This document shows, piece after piece, positions 43,710-54,529 of a stretch of 64,000 nucleotides of DNA. The first letter of the stretch is position 1. Each line of letters begins with the position of its first letter. This stretch comes from Micrasema longulum (lineage: Eukaryota > Arthropoda > Insecta > Trichoptera > Brachycentridae), in assembly GCA_022494885.1 (NCBI GenBank), contig JAGVSM010003441.1:118364-182363 (forward strand), written 5' to 3'. Below the pieces are notes generated by a model that ran no database searches, was not told the origin of the DNA, and worked only from the letters and a program-made list of their open reading frames with translations. The translations under genes and the position numbers were made by a program.

Positions 43710-44058
43710 TGTTTTCAGGCGTTGCTTAGTAGGTAAATTGTTTCAGCCAGATAAATCTCACCCACATGAGAAAGGTTTCAACTCTTTTACTTCGCAAAAT
43801 TCAACAGATGGAAGAATTGAGGGAATGTGGTTGTTCAAACATGAGCAAAATGGTGAATGTTAAACAATGTGTGTGTTATGGCCACTGAAACCAACCGATG
43901 AAAGATCATAAGCCCTGTAAAATGCCTAGACCTCCATATTCAATTTTAAAAAATGTTTTCCCTCTCTGTTGCAACAAATGTAAATATGAATAACTCCCTA
44001 TGCAGGAAATCCAGCTAGTCTGCAAGCATTTGGATTTACTCAAAACATTGTTGCATTA
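43710..44058 (-). repeat. FB1 foldback repeat, nearly complete copy
   Basis: On the plus strand: 'tttcaggcgttgcttagtag', 'aaatctcacccacatgag', 'aattcaacagatggaagaat', 'aaaatggtgaatgttaaaca', 'gatcataagccctgtaaaat', 'ccctctctgttgcaacaaat', then the outer end 'gcaagcatttggatttactc' and 'aaaacattgtt'. About 350 bp, the most complete single-orientation unit. Confidence 0.75.
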
Positions 44059-44150
44059 TTGCAAGTACAAATATTTCTATACAAACAACGTAAATCTCTG
44101 AAATTCAGCTTGGTATAAACATAATAATATCCCAAAATACTTATTTATAT

Positions 44151-44717
44151 TTAATTTGGTAGTGTATCCAAAATAAAACAAAATTATTGGATTGTAATTC
44201 TACTTTATTTTTTATAAAATAATAATAAATTAAATTAAAATGAAATAATATAATGAAATCTGAATGTATTTTACCTTAGTTGACATTAAACATGAATGAA
44301 ACCTGTGTAAAACACCAATGTAGAATTTCAACAATAATTTTCAAAATAAACCAGTATAAATAAAATCAATATTTTTATAATTATTATATTAGTTTCACAG
44401 TCATACCCTTACAAATGTTTTTTAAATAATGGAAGGTTTTTCCCCAATATAACCAAAATATTCCTCTAATATACTCAGTATACCCTAATTGAATTTTAAT
44501 TACTCTACTTATTTTGGCTTGTATAGAAATCCACAAACATAAAATAGCAATTATTTTTAGTATATAAGGAAACTTTGTAAATATTTAAGTTAGTTTGTTT
44601 GAAAATGTCCTAACAAGATGAAACGCGTCACAATATACCCTTTGTATATTTTATAAAAAATAAAGTAGAATTACAATCCAATAAACTTGTTTTATTTTGG
44701 ATACATTACCAAATTAA
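44151..44717. mobile_element. Element with ~70-bp inverted repeats and hammerhead-like core
   Basis: Arms 44151-44221 ('ttaatttggtagtgtatcca', 'ttggattgtaattctacttt') and 44648-44717 are reverse complements with only a few mismatches, enclosing about 430 bases of AT-rich DNA. Just inside the right arm, 44620-44629 reads GAAACGCGTC, the 3' half of a minimal hammerhead (GAAA, self-complementary CGCG, TC); the 5' part is degraded (TAACAAGAT). The arrangement parallels the inverted pair at 55640-56165. Suggestive of a Penelope-like end, not proven. Confidence 0.6.
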
Positions 44718-45106
44718 ATATGGAATTCTACCAATGGTCTGCATACACAATAAATAATTATTAATAGTTATTTGTCCGGGTACGAGTCAAAGCACACTTT
44801 TAGGGTTATTGCCAAGAACGGAATCAATTTGGATTAAAATGAAAAAGCATTAGTAAAACATTTTAGTAGAAGTCCTCCTCCCTTAAGATTAGGGTCCGAC
44901 CTAGATGCCAGTTTCCGTAATCTATCCCACTGTTCAGATTATAATATTATTTATTCTTTCAATGGGTTTATGTTGTTCCCAACGTTTTAAACCCACTTTT
45001 TATGAGAAATTGCTTTTATAAAACAAAAAGGCTTATATATTTATTTACTCCTACCTTTACTATGTTATATTAACAGGGGTAAGAAGATTAAATGTTACGC
45101 CAAACA
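44718..45106. other. Unassigned spacer
   Basis: No gene or repeat recognised. Confidence 0.35.
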
Positions 45107-45693
45107 CATCATCATCACCATTCCCTTTCCGCCTCTAATGGTGCATAGGGCGTTGCATTGGTACACCAATCGCTGTACTCCTTTTTATTATTCATATTAT
45201 TTTTATTTTTTTTAGTATCATTAATACACTAAATTTATTTGTCAATTTTTAAAATGTGTAAATGGGGGCTAAATTTCTAACTGTCTATGCGCTCTGTAGC
45301 TGCAAGACGTCCTGTAATCTAGCTCCTATCTTTATATTTTTTTATTGATCTTAATTGAAAACGAGGAACTAGAATCCCAACCGTCCATGCGCTCTGTAGC
45401 TGCAAGACGTACTGGGATATTTATTAATTGTACAGCGCCCTTGAGGTGATTTTCACAAAAATGGCGCTATATAAATTATCCAACTATATAAACGCTGGGT
45501 ATCTTGATCATTTTTGTTACATGAAGGTAAGATGATCAGTCTTACGCTTCAGGTACCAGTCCAGGGACAATGAAATATTCTTGTGTGAAAACACCCTTTT
45601 AAATCAATATTTCATATCAACCATGTCGGGAAACGAACCCTAGACCTCTTGAATGGCAGGCAAACGCGCTGAATATTACACCACGAGACCGAC
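45107..45693 (-). mobile_element. SINE-1 copy, full length, split by a LINE 3' end
   Basis: 3' part 45107-45177 ('atcatcatcaccattccctt', 'gtgcatagggcgttgcattg', 'gtacaccaatcgctgta'). It continues after the insertion at about 45492 ('gggtatcttgatcatttttg', 'ttacgcttcaggtaccagtc') to a head with B box 'gggaaacgaaccctagacct' and A box 'gctgaatattacaccacgag'. The element ends 'gaccgac' at 45693. Confidence 0.88.
45178..45491 (+). mobile_element. LINE 3'-end insertion with tandem duplication
   Basis: It splits the SINE-1 between 'cgctgta' and 'cgctgggta', consistent with a short target duplication (CGCTG, flanking bases diverged). Inside, the ~36-base segment at 45279-45314 ('tgtctatgcgctctgtagct', 'gcaagacgt') recurs at 45379-45414, i.e. 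a ~100-bp tandem unit. The 3' end 'ttgtacagcgcccttgaggt', 'aaaatggcgctatataaatt' resembles LINE 3' UTRs of animals. Confidence 0.65.
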
Positions 45694-45732
45694 ACACCTC
45701 TAAAAATATACCGTTTTTAAAACAATTTAGGA

Positions 45733-46119
45733 TTATAATATAAGGTAAATTCTGTGAGCCATTAGTTTCGTAAAGTTGAATTGGAATACAACATAATTGA
45801 AAATGGAAGCACGTACATAATGAAATAAAAGCAAAAAATAATTTTCAAGATTAAATGTATATGAATCTATGCAATATCTCGCAGCAGTCTTCTGCAATGG
45901 TCTCTTCCCTTGGACAAAATCCAGACTTGACTGTGTTGTTTTGAGGAACTTAATATGTTCATCCAGGATATTGAACACTCTTGAGGCCACAAAAGAGAAG
46001 TTCCACTGAGCAAACGTCGTACGTGTTTTTGAAATAAAATAAATCAAATTACAGGAAAACCTCGTACGAGCATTCTGCTGGGATCTACTCTTGTAGCCGC
46101 ATGACCAGAAATGTGTCAA
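45733..46119 (-). pseudogene. Possible LINE C-terminal end
   Basis: 128-codon minus-strand open frame. Its middle (ISKTRTTFAQWNFSFVASRV then FNILDEHIKFLKT) looks like the 'sf.y.asrlwN.LP..ik' stretch near the C-terminus of Jockey/CR1-type proteins. No other motif; the last third is low-complexity. It abuts the SINE-1 at 45693. Alternative: chance open frame. Confidence 0.4.
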
Positions 46120-46854
46120 TGACTTTTTTAAGAGTAATTATCTAAGGTTCAGTACTTTCATGAATCGGAACAATGTCTGAGATAAGAAAGTGGGAGGACA
46201 TCGCAGCATCACTCTTAGTATTAATTTTTGTACGTTTATTAGGGGTTCATGATAGACGCATTCGAATCGAATGAGAGAGAACGACAGCAAAGAGCGATTT
46301 TGATTGCGTTAGAGTGAGATGGATATATGACGAATGGTAATCGACCGAAGTTTCAGTTTCTGTTACGGTCAATAAAACGAGTTCCGGCCGCGGTTTCGGC
46401 TCAGCCGAAATCTGCGATCGGGATGCGTCGGATTATGTTCGGTCTTACTCGATTATATTATTTAGTCATATGTACAACCAAACAAATAAATTATTTTACT
46501 CGTTAAATATGTGCCTTTTATTTCGTTGCGTATTTTAATTAACATTTATTTAATGAACTCGTAAGGTTCAACAATAAAACGTCTAATTGTAGGTATTTAG
46601 AAGTGACTTTCAATTTATTTAACCCTCCACTGTCCAGTTTTTCTAATTCTAACTAAATACTTTTTTTTTTGTATTTTTTGTGTTGCAAATACGGGGAAAA
46701 ATATTGAAAAAAAGGGAATTTTATTCAGTGTTAATTTCATATTTCAGTTTATGTGGAGAATATGCTTAATCGGGCATTAAAAGATCAAAAAATACAAAAT
46801 TGTAAGGAAAACAAGAAATAACGATTCCTTAGATCATTATTTAATATAATAATC
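46120..46854. other. Spacer with CpG-richer block (46250-46450)
   Basis: 46250-46450 has many CG dinucleotides ('gcattcgaatcgaatgagag', 'gagttccggccgcggtttcg') and a near-palindrome TTTCGGCT-C-AGCCGAAA at about 46395-46411. It may be a solo LTR or a unique regulatory block; no paired copy in the window. The rest is AT-rich. Confidence 0.4.
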
Positions 46855-47300
46855 CAAAATCAAGAGGCTTCATTTTTATCAGCGCATTAACTTTCAATCT
46901 CCATTACTTCTTTATAATATTCTTCACAATCCTTGCGCTCCAAAATATATTGCTGAGAATTTCATTCACTTTTCTGATCATGGTCTTTTGCTTCGCTCTT
47001 CTCAGAAGAGAACACTTTCCATTCTTCGACGTAGCAAATCATTTTTCTGAGCTGCATATATGAGCAAGCCTTTTCTTACAATTTAAAAAACAGCTGTTTT
47101 TTTTAAAATAAATTAGTTTTTTTTAAATATTTTATTTTAACATATGTATGTATCGTTTTTTATATGTTTATGGTTTTTTGGAACAAAATTTTGACCAATC
47201 GGTTTTTTGGTTTACTGAAAGATATTGTTTTAAGCAATAAGTCCACCAAAGTACTTATTCTTTGTACTTGAAGTTTTAAATAAATAAGTAAATAATAATA
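46855..47300 (+). pseudogene. Jockey-type LINE C-terminal remnant and 3' region
   Basis: About 46895-47045 translates LLYNILHNPCAPKYIAENFI followed by HFSDHGLLLRSSQKRT and LSILRRSKSFF ('sLlYkilhnp..P.yl...f.f....lr.s...tl.ip.c.t'). The 3' part ends 'ttggtttactgaaagatatt', 'caccaaagtacttattcttt', 'gtacttgaagttttaaataa', a sequence found reversed at 51975-52150. Confidence 0.72.
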
Positions 47301-47669
47301 AAGTTCAGGAAACAATTATAACTTCAAATCTTTTAAAAAAAACACAGAGCTCACCATTTGAACTTTAGCTAAATTACACTAGTGACAGAATACGTGGAAC
47401 TGACTTTTTGTTTAAATTTAATCGAAAAATTTTACTGGCTGAAACAAAAACACTACCAGAAATTTGCTTTTAGTTTCGGTTTCGGCTGAAAATCTTGTTT
47501 CAGTTGGTCACAAACGAACGAACTTACGAAACTGAATTGTGACAGAATTAGCCTGCCAATCTGCTGTCATCATGTACTTTTTAATGTTGATTTTAGATTG
47601 CACCCCTAAATTCTAAATATTTTTCCAGTAGTCTGTCCGGTAAGTCACTGTAGCGTTAAAAACCATTTT
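47301..47669. other. Spacer with a short shared motif
   Basis: 'ggtttcggctgaaaatcttg' with 'ttggtcac' at 47481-47512 recurs at 52748-52779, otherwise unique. No gene recognised. Confidence 0.4.
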
Positions 47670-48315
47670 AGTATACCAGGGGCAAATCGTCAAATTAAGC
47701 AATTATGCACATCTTACCATTATATTTGACGTTCGATAATAATGTCTAAGAGTAAATATGTTTATGCGAAAATAAATAAAATTGTTTTTTATTATAAATC
47801 CCTACCACCGTTTATATTATCTTCCTACAAAAAGTATCTCTGAGGTCCGCCCAGAGCCCAGTCCGTTCTCAGTAAAAGATGAAACTTGCCAATTACCTCA
47901 TTTCTCCCTACAAAAAAGTACACTATATGTTACATCTTTAACCCAAGTCAGCTTTTTTAGTACTAAAACAAGCTTGCAGATTACAATGATTATTTGAAGA
48001 TTCTCTATTTGGAACTGATATTTCGAACATTATTTCAGAAGGACTATTTTTCTTTGATAGGATACCGTTAACATGTTACGTATCACAAAGGACATGTGGC
48101 GTTTGCAGTGGCTGTTTTTGGCATTATTCATTTTCAAAGGAATCGGCCAGTTCTCAGTGTTGACAGTTACTACTGAATGTTATTGTGGTGTTTGTTTAAA
48201 CTTTTGTACAAGTATTGTATTAAAGTTGTTTAGAATAAAGCTACGTATATGCGTGGTTAAAAATAATTGTTGATATTCACAGAACCACAGAAAAAAAAAT
48301 CTCATTATATTACTT
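47670..48315 (+). repeat. Repeat H, copy 2
   Basis: Counterpart of 6425-7135 (shared blocks listed there). A 66-codon open frame (48073-48273) lies in it but is not kept open in copy 1, which argues against coding. Confidence 0.6.
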
Positions 48316-48764
48316 GCAAACATTTTTTTACTACATTAGATTTTTTCACTTTTTCGTGTTTATTACATTTCAAAAATACAATATGTAACAAAAGGTCATT
48401 ATTATATATTTTTTAATGTAAAGCAGTTTCTAAACCTATAAGCAAACCAAAGATATTTCATTTATGTTTAACAGGTTTAATGTTATATAACAATTAAAAT
48501 ACTGGTTTCATGAGAACGTATTTATGAGTTTTTTTTTAATTTTCACCAAAAATGAAAACCAAAAAACATAATAAAGTATTTATTCAATATTTTACGTATG
48601 AAAACGTGCAAGAATCTATTATTCTTCTTATTGTAAATCCAAAACATCGTACTATTACAATACAAACCGTGCATAATACATACATTTTTTTTAATTCGAT
48701 TAAAAAAAATAACTTGTAATTTATTTACGTTTTTTTAACAACATTAGGCAGTTAACAATATTTC
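48316..48764. other. Unassigned AT-rich spacer
   Basis: Nothing recognised. Confidence 0.35.
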
Positions 48765-48830
48765 AAAATCATACAAATATTTGTAGACGAAAACTGGGTT
48801 TAATCACCTAGGAAGTCATTATCATAAAAA
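48765..48830 (+). repeat. FB1 outer-end fragment
   Basis: 'caaatatttgtagacgaaaa', 'ctgggtttaatcacctagga' matches the FB1 outer terminus. The repeat core is absent. Confidence 0.5.
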
Positions 48831-48839
48831 TCAACCCCC

Positions 48840-49150
48840 TCTTTACTAACATTTAAGTCAAAACTGAAATGTCAGTATCTAAATATTTGAATTTTTCCTT
48901 TATCCTTCTTCTTTCTTTCCCATCACCTCTCCTCTCTTCATAGTAAAGTGTTAATTTATATTTTTTTTAGTTAATCTTTGTTTTCAATTTTGTAAAAAAT
49001 CATAAGATTCAATATGTCCATGAACTTGTAATTTTCTCAATCTGAACGGTTTGGTTAGGTAAGAATAAATTGCCTTAAGGCAATATGCCCGCCATTATAT
49101 GTATATATAAATATATACTGTACATGTATATAAAGTGTTAAATAAATAAA
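48840..49150 (+). repeat. LINE 3' untranslated region
   Basis: 'tttaagtcaaaactgaaatg', 'tcagtatctaaatatttgaa' correspond to the last LINE codons and stop region seen at 39880-39935; then 'cctttatccttcttctttct', 'aatctgaacggtttggttag', 'gcccgccattatatgtatat' and a (TAAA)n-type end. 5'-truncated copy of the lineage at 39443. Confidence 0.7.
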
Positions 49151-50109
49151 TACATATGTATATTAATAATTCGATGTTTTTTTTGGCCGTACTTCTCATA
49201 TTATTTCTTTTGAAATATTAAAATATGGTTACTCCTACCTGCCGAATTAGCCACAATTACATCATTCATCAGTTTTTTTTACCATACCTTCTGTTTGACG
49301 TTTTCTCAGTATTTTATATAAAAAAAACACAAATTCCGTTTTCAGATTGTATCTACTCGTATAGTAACCAATTGACGTTATATTTTTATTTCGTAACATT
49401 AAAAAGACGCCGAAATAGTGCTTAATGCACCATTAATGGATTCAAATGAAAATTACGCGAAAGATATAAAAAATGCAAATAAAATTTGCAAGGACAAACT
49501 CAACCACGAGAACGCCCATTAGGTACACAAACTGTAGACCTATTTCACTCGGCCAAGTTATGACAAAAGTTTGGCTAATGAAAAACGATTTATTGAGAAA
49601 CTTCCCCAAGAAATTATCCTCGACAGAGTTCAGCACAGCAGTCGTCCTTATTTGAGAGGTTTACTAGGGTTTCCTAAGGGCTTCTGCCCTGCTACCGCCA
49701 TTGCTCAAAAGCATTACACAAATAATATTAGCTGTAACAGTAATACCTGTGTTATTTAACAGAGAGTACAGCATACCTTGAAAATTATAAAACTAAAACA
49801 ATAAAAATAAAATAGAGTAGATATAAAAAAACTGCTGCGAGAAATTGCATAGATTTATAACTTTTGTCCAGATGATTATAAAGGTTTATGTTTATGTAAT
49901 AATTTTTATTTTTAGTATTTAATATTAGGCATGCTTCCATTTTCCATTATGATGTATCCCAACTCAACACACGGCTCTTGGCCTCATTGATTAATTCTGT
50001 ATTTGTATGATGATTCTCACATGTTAATTTTTTTTCCAATGATTATTTTTTTATGAATAAATAAAAAAAATAGTGGGTTAAATAAGTGCCCAGGGTTTCA
50101 CGGCCACAA
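49151..50109. other. Unassigned spacer
   Basis: Overlapping short open frames at 49442-49759 contain a fortuitous NCRPISL but no other RT block. AT-rich with no other recognised feature. Confidence 0.35.
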
Positions 50110-50250
50110 ATAAATTTTGCCCAAATATTTCAATTTTGGTGGCCATTTTCAACGAGTTTAAATATCTAACTATTAGAAAATGGAAATCAAGTTGAGGTAG
50201 AGTGGGGCTCGAACCTCGGACCTCTGATCCGTAAGTCCGCAATCCGACTT
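50110..50250 (-). mobile_element. SINE-2 copy
   Basis: Reverse-oriented 'tgcccaaatatttcaatttt', 'ggccattttcaacgagttta', 'gaaaatggaaatcaagttga', 'ggtagagtggggctcgaacc', 'ctctgatccgtaagtccg'. The first bases of the head are replaced by unrelated sequence. Confidence 0.82.
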
Positions 50251-50748
50251 AAAAAACTTTTGTACAAAAAACATGTGCTTATATGACCTAGTAATTTGTA
50301 CCGTATCGTAGTCGGCATTAGGCACATTTCATGTCATTTTTGTTATGTGCTGTGTTAAAAAACTGTTTGTTTACGTAAATTTACATTTATTTATCAGTGT
50401 GGCCATATATGAAGCAAAGTATGGTCGCATGCAAAAAGTAAAAATCCACTTATGAATCACTCTCTACTCCCGTGAGAAGATTCAAAATAGCATCCCACGA
50501 AATCCTATCGCAAGCCATCACTCGCCGTTTTCCCAATCATCTACATTTACACTGTACTATTTTACTATAGTTGTTGCGTAAATATATTAAAACAACGTGC
50601 TGATATGGCACATGCTGTTAGAGCGTAAACTGATTATATAAAAAATGGTTTAATATTGTGGGAGCAATAGTTGAATAAATGAAATAGGAGAAAGGGAAAA
50701 AATATTTGAGTTTGGAGTACTGATTCGTGTGTCCACAATACTACCTAA
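50251..50748. other. Unassigned spacer with family F trace
   Basis: 'ttgtaccgtatcgtagtcgg' at about 50297 is shared with 40770. No gene. Confidence 0.35.
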
Positions 50749-51223
50749 TACCACCACCATTCCCTTCCGCACTGGATGGTGAGGTGCATAAGACACTAAA
50801 AATAAATAAATAAAATAAAAATACTACGTAATGGACTTAAACACTACAACGACTTACCTTACTACTTGAAAACTTTTACTGGAGACAAATTTAAAATCAA
50901 TCTGAAAAAGCACATGATGACTGAACTAACTAGACTAGACGAGACATAAAATGACTAGACAATATTAAATTTCTAATGTAACCCTAGCGGGTTTTTTAAA
51001 ATTGTAAATAAATAAAAAAATTTATTTTTTTTAAATTGATACAATATACGCAGCGTATTTTGATCATTTTTGTTACATTAAGGTAAGATTATCAGTCTAA
51101 CGCTTTAGATGCCAGTCTAGAGACTATGACATATTTTAGTGTAAAAACACTTTTTTTTAAAATAAATATTTCTTGTTAACCGTGTGGTAAATCGAACCCT
51201 AGGCGATACTACCACGGAACCAA
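50749..51223 (-). mobile_element. SINE-1 copy split by a LINE 3' end
   Basis: 3' end 'ccaccaccattcccttccgc', 'gaggtgcataagacact' at 50749-50797. It resumes at about 51041 ('acgcagcgtattttgatcat', 'gattatcagtctaacgcttt', 'gatgccagtctagagac') and ends in a decayed head with 'gtaaatcgaaccctaggc'. Confidence 0.82.
50798..51040 (+). mobile_element. 5'-truncated LINE end inserted in SINE-1
   Basis: Translation NGLKHYNDLPYYLKTFTGDK followed by FKINLKKHMMTEL is the last stretch of a LINE protein ('yN.LP..lk......FK..Lk..l'). It is followed by 'taaccctagcgggttttttaa' split over 50981-51001 and a TAAATAAATAAA tail. A target duplication is not obvious, and the leading AAATAAATAAAA run is unexplained. 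Confidence 0.65.
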
Positions 51224-51254
51224 AACTCAGTTGTGTAAATTACGCCGCAAAATA

Positions 51255-51974
51255 GTTAAATCAATCACTAAAACGAGCGGCGTGGCTGTTTATTAAATGC
51301 CGGCATTTAACTGAATGGCTAGGCCGTTCGTTGACTGCAGTTGCAAGAAAGAAATCCAAGAAAGATTTTCTTCTCAGTTGGTCAGAGTGTTATGGTGTAC
51401 TTTTCATTACCTCCTTCTATATCCTATCTATCCCATCTGCTGACAAGCCTCTAAAAAGAGGGTAAGCGGGTTATTCTTTTAAAAAAAATTGAAATTTATG
51501 GTTTCAAATCGTTTTATTTTTGAATTTATTTTGTTGTTTGAACTTAGGTTAAGTTAAGGTGGATTCAGTTAAATTAAATCATTTAAAAAAAAAGTTTTTT
51601 TCTTAATTTAATTCTTAATTTAACTTAACTTAAAAACTAATCCTGAACTAAATTTGTTCAATAAAAAAACGTTTTTATTATTAATATGAATATTTTCCCA
51701 ACCTATCCTAACTCAACCCAGAATGAGTTTGCTAACTCATGGGAATACAATTGTGTTTTTGTACATTTTTGTATTTTGAAATAAAAAAAAAAAAAAAAAA
51801 AACCTGGCGGGTTTTGGTTCGGCTGTTTCCAAAGGGCTAGCTTACATTACATGTAGCCAACACGTTGGACGTTGAGTTATTTTAATTCATTCAATAGCCT
51901 AGACATTAAGGTGAATGCCGGCATTTAATGAAATGAACAGCCTTGCCGTTACTCTTTTAAGTGGCTAATTTAAC
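51255..51974. mobile_element. Foldback-type DNA element with ~85-bp inverted termini
   Basis: Left 51255-51340 and the reverse complement of right 51886-51974 share, in order, GTTAAAT, ACTAAAA/ACTTAAAAG, GGC-GGCTGTT, TTAAATGCCGGCATT and AATG-CTAGGC. Each terminus itself holds a palindrome (TTAAATGCCGGCATTTAA at 51293-51310, perfect). The core has further inverted runs (51540-51700) and a polyA of about 20 at 51783. No transposase is present. A SINE-3 is nested at 51338-51490. Confidence 0.75.
51338..51490 (+). mobile_element. SINE-3 copy without head, nested
   Basis: Starts 'cagttgcaagaaagaaatcc', then 'tctcagttggtcagagtgtt', 'ctgctgacaagcctctaaaa', 'gggtaagcgggttattct' and an A tail. It lies inside the foldback element immediately after its left terminus. 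Confidence 0.85.
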
Positions 51975-52150
51975 TGTTTATTTATTTTGAACTTCAAGTA
52001 CAAAGAATAAGTACTTAAGCGGATTTTTTGCTAAAAGCAATATCTTTCAGCCAACCGAAAACAGACTGGTCAAAAGAAGAGTCGGTCAAAAATTTGTACC
52101 AAAAAACCATAAATACAAAAAAGGAACCAAAGAGTAAAATAGAGATGAAA
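51975..52150 (-). repeat. LINE 3' region, reversed
   Basis: 'tttatttattttgaacttca', 'agtacaaagaataagtactt', 'gcaatatctttcagccaa', 'tttgtaccaaaaaaccataa' is the reverse complement of 47150-47285. Confidence 0.75.
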
Positions 52151-52604
52151 ATATAAATTTAAAAAAAAAACTGTTCATGGCTAAGGCATATAAATAATTG
52201 TTCTATTGATTGTTATTTTAATTTGACTAGCAATGCATATTTAAGTCTATTTTATTATATATTATTAACTTGCAATATAAACTAAGATGTGAAGTTTTTG
52301 AGTTAGGACAAGTTTATTACTATTTTGAATGTCTGAAATAAATTTATGGGGTGGAATAATTGTGCCTTCCGGTTTGTAAGAAACAGGCTTAACCATATGA
52401 ATTATGATTTAGGTTATTACGGAATATAATAAGATATAAATTTAGTAATTAATTACATTATAAATACAACTGTTTATCTTACAATGTAAAAACTGGAACT
52501 AATTTTGTAATGGTTGAAATTGAATTTCATAAAATCAAAGTGACGTCGTTTTTACAAGGTATTTTTAAGTGATGCAGGCGGAGAACATTTAAAAAAAGAA
52601 AATA
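52151..52604. other. Unassigned AT-rich spacer
   Basis: Nothing recognised. Confidence 0.35.
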
Positions 52605-52735
52605 TCGAAATTACGGCATTTACAGGGCTTATATTCTGTCGTTGGCTGGTTTGATTGGCCACATTACACACGGTTTAACATTTACTATTCTGTCTTTGTT
52701 TAAACATCCTTATTCGTTTAATTCTTTCATCAGTC
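52605..52735 (+). repeat. FB1 foldback-repeat fragment
   Basis: 'acggcatttacagggcttat', 'gtcgttggctggtttgattg', 'acacacggtttaacatttac', 'ctgtctttgtttaaac'. Core half only. Confidence 0.7.
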
Positions 52736-53530
52736 CTCGTCAGTTTGGTTTCGGCTGAAAATCTTGTTTTATTTGGTCACTAATTGGTATTAAATATTAT
52801 TAAAATAAACCTAATACGGAGTATTTTCAATCGACTCAATTGACCTTAAAAGACAATTAATAATGTATTGCTCCTTAAATACAATTAAACTCAGTTAGCA
52901 AAAATACGTCCATCACACTCATAAAACATGACAGGATAATATTTTGATAAGTCGTACATCATGCACACAAAGGCATAGAGAGTAGGGTCATAAATTAGAA
53001 TGTCAAAGATTGAATTGAATGAACTTTGAACGAATAATTATTCACAGATACTGCATTGGAAACGGAATCGATAATTGGAAAACTCGTATATGTAGATTAT
53101 TTGGGGTAATAGAACTTTGGTGAGGCCCCAAACAGCCCTCAGAAAGTTTAATTGAAAACGATACACCCCCAACCCCGATTTAAATTTATGGAAACCCCAA
53201 AGTTTAGGAATTTCACCTGTGACATTGAATTACTTAACAAACTTATCAGGAATGTCTTTCTTGGAAAACTTGGAAGGATCCTTTACAGAGAGCGGTTGGT
53301 TCTCCACCACAAATTTTATCAGTTTCAATGATATTTAGGGGCGAAATCTGTTTAAGCATTATTTGAAAATTCAATTAATAAATTTAAAAAGGTCTCAACG
53401 ATTTTTATTTTATTTTAATAATTATTTGTTTTTTAAATCTCTGTGTATATTTTTTCGTTCAGTAATTAAAATTGTCTTATTTAGATTATAATTTGTCACC
53501 ACACAGAGCGAAAACATATTTGTGAAGGAA
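52736..53530. other. Spacer with short motif shared with 47.5 kb
   Basis: 52748-52779 repeats the 'ggtttcggctgaaaatcttg' motif of 47481. The remainder, including the C-rich 53105-53220, shows no gene or repeat. Confidence 0.35.
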
Positions 53531-53790
53531 AATCTAGGCATTAACAGGGCTTATGACCTGTCATCGGCTGTTTTAAGTGGCCATTTGACAGGCCGTGTAT
53601 ATATTATACATATTTTCTCAACTTTTTCATCAGTTGACTTTTTTGAAATCATGAGTCCTGTAAATACCTTGAGTTCGGTATTACCTTTTATCATATGTTT
53701 ATTCTCTATGTTGCAAAAAAAATTATCTAAATAATTTTCTTGGGAGGAAATTCAGCTTGTATACAAACATTTGGAAATATCAATTATTAT
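53531..53790 (+). repeat. FB1 foldback-repeat copy
   Basis: 'aatctaggcattaacagggc', 'ttatgacctgtcatcggctg', 'aagtggccatttgacaggcc', then reverse-type pieces 'agtcctgtaaataccttgag', 'ttaccttttatcatatgttt' and outer end 'gtatacaaacatttggaaat'. The core is followed by an inverted terminus, as at 61705-62050. Confidence 0.7.
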
Positions 53791-54529
53791 TTTTTGTAAT
53801 TTTTTTTATGAAATACCAAAATTTCTATTACTTTACAAAACAGTTTTTTTAAGAAAAAATTAATGCATTTAAACATTAAAACGAGTGTTTGAACTATAAA
53901 ATTGGCATATTTAATATTCAACTAAAGCTTACCTTATCTATACATACAAAAGCGAAGCGTATTCGTGGATTGGACTAGAATGGACTAGAATTTTATTTAA
54001 CATACATAAAGTTTTTTTTTAAATGTTTCCAAAGCGTAAAATATGAAAATTTTAATTAAGGTTATCTAGTATAAAGAGTTATATACTTATAAAATTAATG
54101 AAATGTAACAGTTAACAGGTACTTATGTAGTTAAACATTCAAATAAAAGTTAGAATTTGAAATTAATTTCAAATTTAAATTGAATGCCTTTCGTCAAAAT
54201 GTATTTATTATTTAATCTCTTAACTTGATCGTAAAACGAAATATTTCGATTAAAAAATACGTAAACATAATTAGCAATGTGTTTAGTATTTAAATGAAAG
54301 TCAACAGTAAAAATCATTTAAAATTGTATTTAAAAACCTTTTCATCCCCATAGTATCACGCCGAAGTCTCATTAAGAAATAAAACCCGATTTAGATACAA
54401 TGTATATTGTATAATAAACAATGGTTAATAGTTTTTTTAAAGTCTATGTCCTTTGTGATGAAGAATATAGTTTTGTGTATGAAATTACTATAAAATACTA
54501 AAAGAAATTGAGTGGGGACAAATTTTACT
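53791..54529. other. Unassigned AT-rich spacer
   Basis: Contains a direct duplication 'ggactagaatggactagaat' at about 53975. No gene. Confidence 0.4.

Noticed and set aside
48073..48273. Secreted 66-residue peptide (hydrophobic start)
   Set aside because: It lies in repeat H, and the frame is not conserved in the other copy at 6850-7050.
49473..49759. RT start block (NCRPISL)
   Set aside because: One short match without any neighbouring RT motif in frame; judged chance.
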